8,650 nt of DNA from Chitinophaga pinensis (GTDB lineage Bacteria; Bacteroidota; Bacteroidia; SXHM01). The notes under the pieces are model-generated. The model saw nothing but the letters and a program-made list of their open reading frames with translations. It did no database searches and was not told the origin of the DNA. The stretch lies in contig CAMDBK010000116.1 in the NCBI GenBank assembly GCA_945889235.1, forward strand, positions 1 to 8,650, read 5' to 3'. Positions 6,027 to 8,650 of this stretch are shown piece by piece; position 1 is the stretch's first letter, and each line of letters opens with the position of its first letter. Position numbers and translations under genes: made by a program.

Positions 6027-7373
6027 ATGAAAGGCACAAAAACAGTAGCATTTTATACACTCGGCTGCAAACTGAATTTTTCGGAGACTTCTACCATTGC
6101 AAGACAATTTGAGAAAGGTGGATATCAAAAAACAGAATTTGAAAACGCTGCTGATGTGTATGTGGTAAATACCTGCTCTGTTACAGACCATGCCGATACC
6201 AAATGCCGTAATATTGTACGTCAGGCACTGCGAAATAATCCCGATGCGTTTGTGGCGGTGGTTGGTTGTTATGCACAACTGAAGCCCAAAGAAATTGCTG
6301 AAATTCCGGGAGTTGATATTGTGTTGGGTGCAAATGAAAAATTTAATTTGCTGCAATACATTGAAGAAACCAAGAAAGAAAAAGCAGGAATTCATGCCTG
6401 TGAAATAAAAGAGGTAAAAGATTTTATTCCATCGTGGAGCGCGGGAGACAGAACACGCACCTTTTTAAAAGTTCAGGACGGCTGCGACTATTTCTGTGCT
6501 TTCTGCACTATTCCATTAGCGCGTGGTTTCAGCCGCAGCGAAAATATTGAAAAGACTGTGCAATATGCACACGAAGCAGCAGCAACAGGCGTAAAAGAAA
6601 TTGTATTGACAGGAGTAAACATAGGTGATTTCGGAAGTAATCAGAAGCAAGATACAAGAAGCAAGAAACAAGAGACCTTTGCCGACCTTATTCATGAACT
6701 GGATAAAGTGGAAGGCGTTGAACGCTTCCGCATCTCAAGCATAGAGCCTAATTTGCTGACAGATGAAATTATTGAGTTTGTTGCTGTGTCCGAAAAATTT
6801 GTTTCTCATTTTCATATTCCGCTACAAAGTGGTTCAGATAAAATTCTTGCTGATATGCGCAGGCGCTATGAAAGTAAACTCTATTCAGAACGTGTATCAA
6901 AAATAAAAGAGTTGATGCCTGACGCGTGCATTGGCGCAGATGTGATTGTCGGTTTTCCGGGCGAAACGGAAGAAGATTTTTTACAGACTTACAAATTTCT
7001 GAATGAGTTGGAAGTTTCTTATTTGCACGTTTTCACGTATTCAGAGCGCGACAATACAACTGCATTGCGTATAAAAGAAATTGTTCCTGTTGAAGAACGT
7101 AAACGCAGAAATAAAATGCTCACCATACTTTCTGAGAAAAAGAAAAGACACTTTTATCAGCAGCAACAGGGAAAAGAGTTTACGGTGTTATTTGAACAGG
7201 AAAACCAGAATGGAATGATTTCAGGTTTTACTGAAAACTACATTCGTGTGAAAGCGGAGTATGATCAAGCTTTAATTAATCAATTAGTGAAAATAAAACT
7301 GACAGACTTAGATATAGATGGCGTTTATGTCACCTCGAGCGTAGTCGAGAGGCAATTATTACAAATTTTTTAA
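6027..7373 (+). CDS. mtaB: tRNA (N6-threonylcarbamoyladenosine(37)-C2)-methylthiotransferase MtaB
   Basis: Radical-SAM methylthiotransferase that adds a methylthio group to t6A37 in tRNAs reading ANN codons. 448 residues. The N-terminal UPF0004 domain carries three cluster-binding cysteines: Cys14 in YTLGCKLNFSE (the wording typical of MtaB rather than MiaB or RimO), Cys50 in VVNTCSVTD, and Cys81 in VVGCYAQ. The radical-SAM motif is CDYFCAFC (Cys153, Cys157, Cys160). LTGVNIGDFG (194-203), RISSIEPNLL, HIPLQSGSDKIL and ADVIVGFPGETEEDF follow. The C-terminal region (about 375-434) corresponds to the TRAM-like RNA-binding domain. The start at 6027 puts the family N-terminus (KTVAFYTLGC) at residue 5. 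Two oddities: residues about 206-216 (QKQDTRSKKQE) replace a short loop and are encoded by a direct repeat, and the last residues from about 435 are encoded largely by one arm of a palindromic repeat. Both lie outside catalytic motifs. Divergent from meaB; lgt follows 79 bp later. Confidence 0.93.
   Translation: MKGTKTVAFYTLGCKLNFSETSTIARQFEKGGYQKTEFENAADVYVVNTCSVTDHADTKCRNIVRQALRNNPDAFVAVVGCYAQLKPKEIAEIPGVDIVLGANEKFNLLQYIEETKKEKAGIHACEIKEVKDFIPSWSAGDRTRTFLKVQDGCDYFCAFCTIPLARGFSRSENIEKTVQYAHEAAATGVKEIVLTGVNIGDFGSNQKQDTRSKKQETFADLIHELDKVEGVERFRISSIEPNLLTDEIIEFVAVSEKFVSHFHIPLQSGSDKILADMRRRYESKLYSERVSKIKELMPDACIGADVIVGFPGETEEDFLQTYKFLNELEVSYLHVFTYSERDNTTALRIKEIVPVEERKRRNKMLTILSEKKKRHFYQQQQGKEFTVLFEQENQNGMISGFTENYIRVKAEYDQALINQLVKIKLTDLDIDGVYVTSSVVERQLLQIF
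6642..6671 (+). repeat. Direct repeat inserted in frame within mtaB
   Basis: Two near-identical consecutive units built on AGAAGCAAGA: AGAAGCAAGATACA starting at 6643 and AGAAGCAAGAAACA starting at 6657, with a partial third unit (AGAGAC) following. The unit length is 14 nt. In the mtaB frame this encodes QKQDTRSKKQE (about residues 206-216). Low-complexity Lys/Gln/Arg composition and A/G-only strand bias differ from the flanking conserved radical-SAM sequence. Confidence 0.7.
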
Positions 7374-7400
7374 AGCATCTCGACTACGCTCGATGTGACA
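7328..7400. repeat. Inverted pair of 26-nt hairpin units (REP-like), family 2, spanning the mtaB stop
   Basis: The left unit is 7328-7353 (plus strand); the right unit is 7375-7400 (minus strand). They are identical at 24 of 26 positions and separated by 21 nt that include the mtaB stop codon at 7371-7373. Both begin TGTCAC and share TCGAGCGTAGTCGAGA. Within a unit the outer stem pairs CCTC with GAGG (left) or CATC with GATG (right), followed by a possible tandem G-A pair and a six-base loop. The left arm encodes MtaB residues about 435-442 (VTSSVVER). The right arm is in the 3' untranslated region. The long arm-to-arm pairing could act in the 3' end of the mtaB transcript, but no U-tract follows the right arm. 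Confidence 0.85.
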
Positions 7401-7423
7401 GGAGAAGCATGACAACAATTTTT

Positions 7424-7451
7424 CATTCTTAATTTTACATTTTCAATTTAT
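7424..7451 (+). repeat. Imperfect 14-nt tandem duplication, A/T-rich, directly before lgt
   Basis: CATTCTTAATTTTA (7424-7437) is followed by CATTTTCAATTTAT (7438-7451), identical at 10 of 14 positions and ending two bases before the lgt ATG. The segment has almost no G. It contains TAATTTTA (7430-7437), a seven-of-eight match to the -7 consensus TAnnTTTG, so it may serve as a weak promoter or as an unstructured translation-initiation region. No Shine-Dalgarno site is present. Confidence 0.35.
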
Positions 7452-7452
7452 A

Positions 7453-8619
7453 ATGTACCCAACCCTCTACGACCTTTTTCTTGACCTTTTCGGTATCAGC
7501 CTTCCGTTGCTTAAAATAGTTCAGAGTTTCGGATTCTGTGTCGCCATGGCATTTCTGGCAGCTGCTTGGACACTAACCATTGAGATGAAACGCAAAGAAA
7601 AACTGGGCGTGATGGGTGAAATACAAATCCGAAAATACTGGAAAGGCAGACCATTAGCTACATCTGAATACATTTCATCCATTGCAATCGGATTGGTAAT
7701 GGGTTATAAATTTCTTCCTTTATTCACACAATTTAGTCAGATTGTAAAAAATCCCCAGGATTATTTTCTTTCGTTTGAGGGAAGTATCCTTGGCGCTGTA
7801 GTTGGCGCTGTGCTTTCAGGGGCGCTAAAATCCTGGGAAGATAAACAACAACGTCTTTCAATTCCTGAACAGGTTGAAGAAACAATTTATCCTCATCAGC
7901 ATATTGGTACTATCACCATCATTGCAGCCATTGCAGGAATTTTAGGCGCAAAGGTTTTTCATAATCTTGAAAACTGGGGCGAGTTTATGGCCGACCCAAT
8001 TGATGCCATTATTTCATTTAGCGGACTGAGTTTTTACGGGGGACTTATTATTGCTGCTTACTTTGTTATCCGTTATGCCCGGAAAAATAAAATAAAACTA
8101 CTGGCTATTTGTGATGCAAATGCTCCCGGACTTATTCTTGCTTACGGCATTGGTCGCATAGGTTGTCAGGTTGCAGGGGATGGCGACTGGGGAATTCCTA
8201 ATGACAATCCAAAACCGGATTGGCTAAGCTGGGCGCCCGATTGGATGTGGGCTTACAATTATCCTGACAATGTTTTGCATCTTGATTTGAAAAAAGATTT
8301 TGCCTCAATGGGACTGGAAAGCATTTCTGGTTTTGCCTACCCAACTCCTATCTATGAAATGCTGATGTCGTTTTTGATTTTCGGAATTCTTTGGATTATC
8401 CGCAAAAAAATCAGCACACCGGGAATGATATTCAGTATTTATTTAATTCTGATTGCTATCGAGCGTTTAATAATCGAAACTATTCGCATCAACACTACTT
8501 ACAACATCTTCGGACACAAGATTACACAAGCGCAACTAATATCGGTTATAATGATTGCAGTCGGAAGTTTTGGAATCTGGTATTTACGGAAGTATCCGAA
8601 AAAACTGGCAGAAATTTAA
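7453..8619 (+). CDS. lgt: Prolipoprotein diacylglyceryl transferase (Lgt-like), long variant
   Basis: Inner-membrane enzyme that transfers diacylglycerol from phosphatidylglycerol to the lipobox cysteine of prolipoproteins, the first step of lipoprotein maturation. 388 residues against about 290 in E. coli, with extra hydrophilic sequence near residues 43-70, 126-148 and 248-296. Recognisable elements: an N-terminal helix with QSFGF (24-28), GLSFYGGLI (191-199) corresponding to the E. coli HGG region, YGIGRIGCQVAGDGDWG (231-247) corresponding to the Lgt signature with Arg235, PTPIYEML (297-304), and a last helix with ERLIIETIR, where Arg338 and Glu342 have the spacing of E. coli Arg239 and Glu243. 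At least seven hydrophobic segments are present. Some residues usual in E. coli differ (Tyr for His103, Cys for Asn146, Phe for Tyr26), as in divergent non-proteobacterial forms. Start at ATG 7453; no Shine-Dalgarno site. It follows mtaB by 79 bp containing repeats. Function is assigned with fair confidence. Confidence 0.88.
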   Translation: MYPTLYDLFLDLFGISLPLLKIVQSFGFCVAMAFLAAAWTLTIEMKRKEKLGVMGEIQIRKYWKGRPLATSEYISSIAIGLVMGYKFLPLFTQFSQIVKNPQDYFLSFEGSILGAVVGAVLSGALKSWEDKQQRLSIPEQVEETIYPHQHIGTITIIAAIAGILGAKVFHNLENWGEFMADPIDAIISFSGLSFYGGLIIAAYFVIRYARKNKIKLLAICDANAPGLILAYGIGRIGCQVAGDGDWGIPNDNPKPDWLSWAPDWMWAYNYPDNVLHLDLKKDFASMGLESISGFAYPTPIYEMLMSFLIFGILWIIRKKISTPGMIFSIYLILIAIERLIIETIRINTTYNIFGHKITQAQLISVIMIAVGSFGIWYLRKYPKKLAEI

Positions 8620-8650
8620 CCTGCTATTTCTTTTTCTTTTACAGTTTTTC

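Noticed and set aside
5985..6395. Upstream in-frame extension of meaB by 137 residues to an ATG at 6395
   Set aside because: It is antisense to the conserved N-terminal part of mtaB, is Cys/Phe-rich and unlike MeaB, and the start at 5984 gives the normal family length.
8616..8650. Possible end of a minus-strand gene: TAA at 8618-8616 preceded by codons for KTVKEKEIAG
   Set aside because: Only about ten codons are visible. The Lys/Glu-rich ending is plausible for a convergent gene, but an open frame this short is expected by chance.

Overview
The window looks like chromosomal DNA from a member of the Bacteroidota. This rests on the style of the proteins (Bacteroidota-type chain-length regulator and O-antigen ligase pair, a CrtI with the GAGFSSLSAA nucleotide-binding loop, a long Lgt variant), the lack of clear Shine-Dalgarno sites, and a TAnnTTTG-type -7 promoter match. 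No taxonomic marker gene is present, so a finer assignment is not supported.

Layout, left to right. (1) 1-2372, plus strand: the 3' part of a Wzz-type polysaccharide chain-length regulator, then an O-antigen ligase/polymerase-like membrane protein. This is the tail of a surface-polysaccharide locus. (2) 2323-5984, minus strand: a likely transcription unit read right to left, meaB (GTPase chaperone of methylmalonyl-CoA mutase), a lipoprotein alkaline phosphatase, and crtI (phytoene desaturase). Its last gene overlaps the end of the O-antigen gene by 50 bp, tail to tail. (3) 6027-8619, plus strand: mtaB (tRNA methylthiotransferase) and an Lgt-like prolipoprotein diacylglyceryl transferase, divergent from meaB across only 42 bp. 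The genes do not form one pathway. The one functional link visible is that the phosphatase carries a lipobox and would be a substrate of an Lgt enzyme. There is no gene-free stretch over 300 bases, and no tRNA, rRNA, CRISPR array, insertion sequence or intact mobile element was seen.

The unusual layer is a set of short repeats. Two inverted pairs of hairpin units sit at gene ends, at 824-887 and at 7328-7400. In each pair the two arms differ at positions that base-pair with each other inside each arm's own hairpin, so the small hairpins are preserved by compensatory changes while the long arm-to-arm pairing is interrupted. In both families a GTCA tetranucleotide lies directly at or next to the foot of the hairpin. 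Three repeat-like segments lie in coding sequence: a hairpin-bearing insert in crtI (peptide ASPLTPLQMRGEQ), a direct-repeat insert in mtaB (peptide QKQDTRSKKQE), and one arm of the second hairpin pair, which encodes most of the last residues of MtaB. I interpret these as REP-like or palindromic elements that tolerate or exploit protein-coding DNA. The mobilising enzyme is not in the window.
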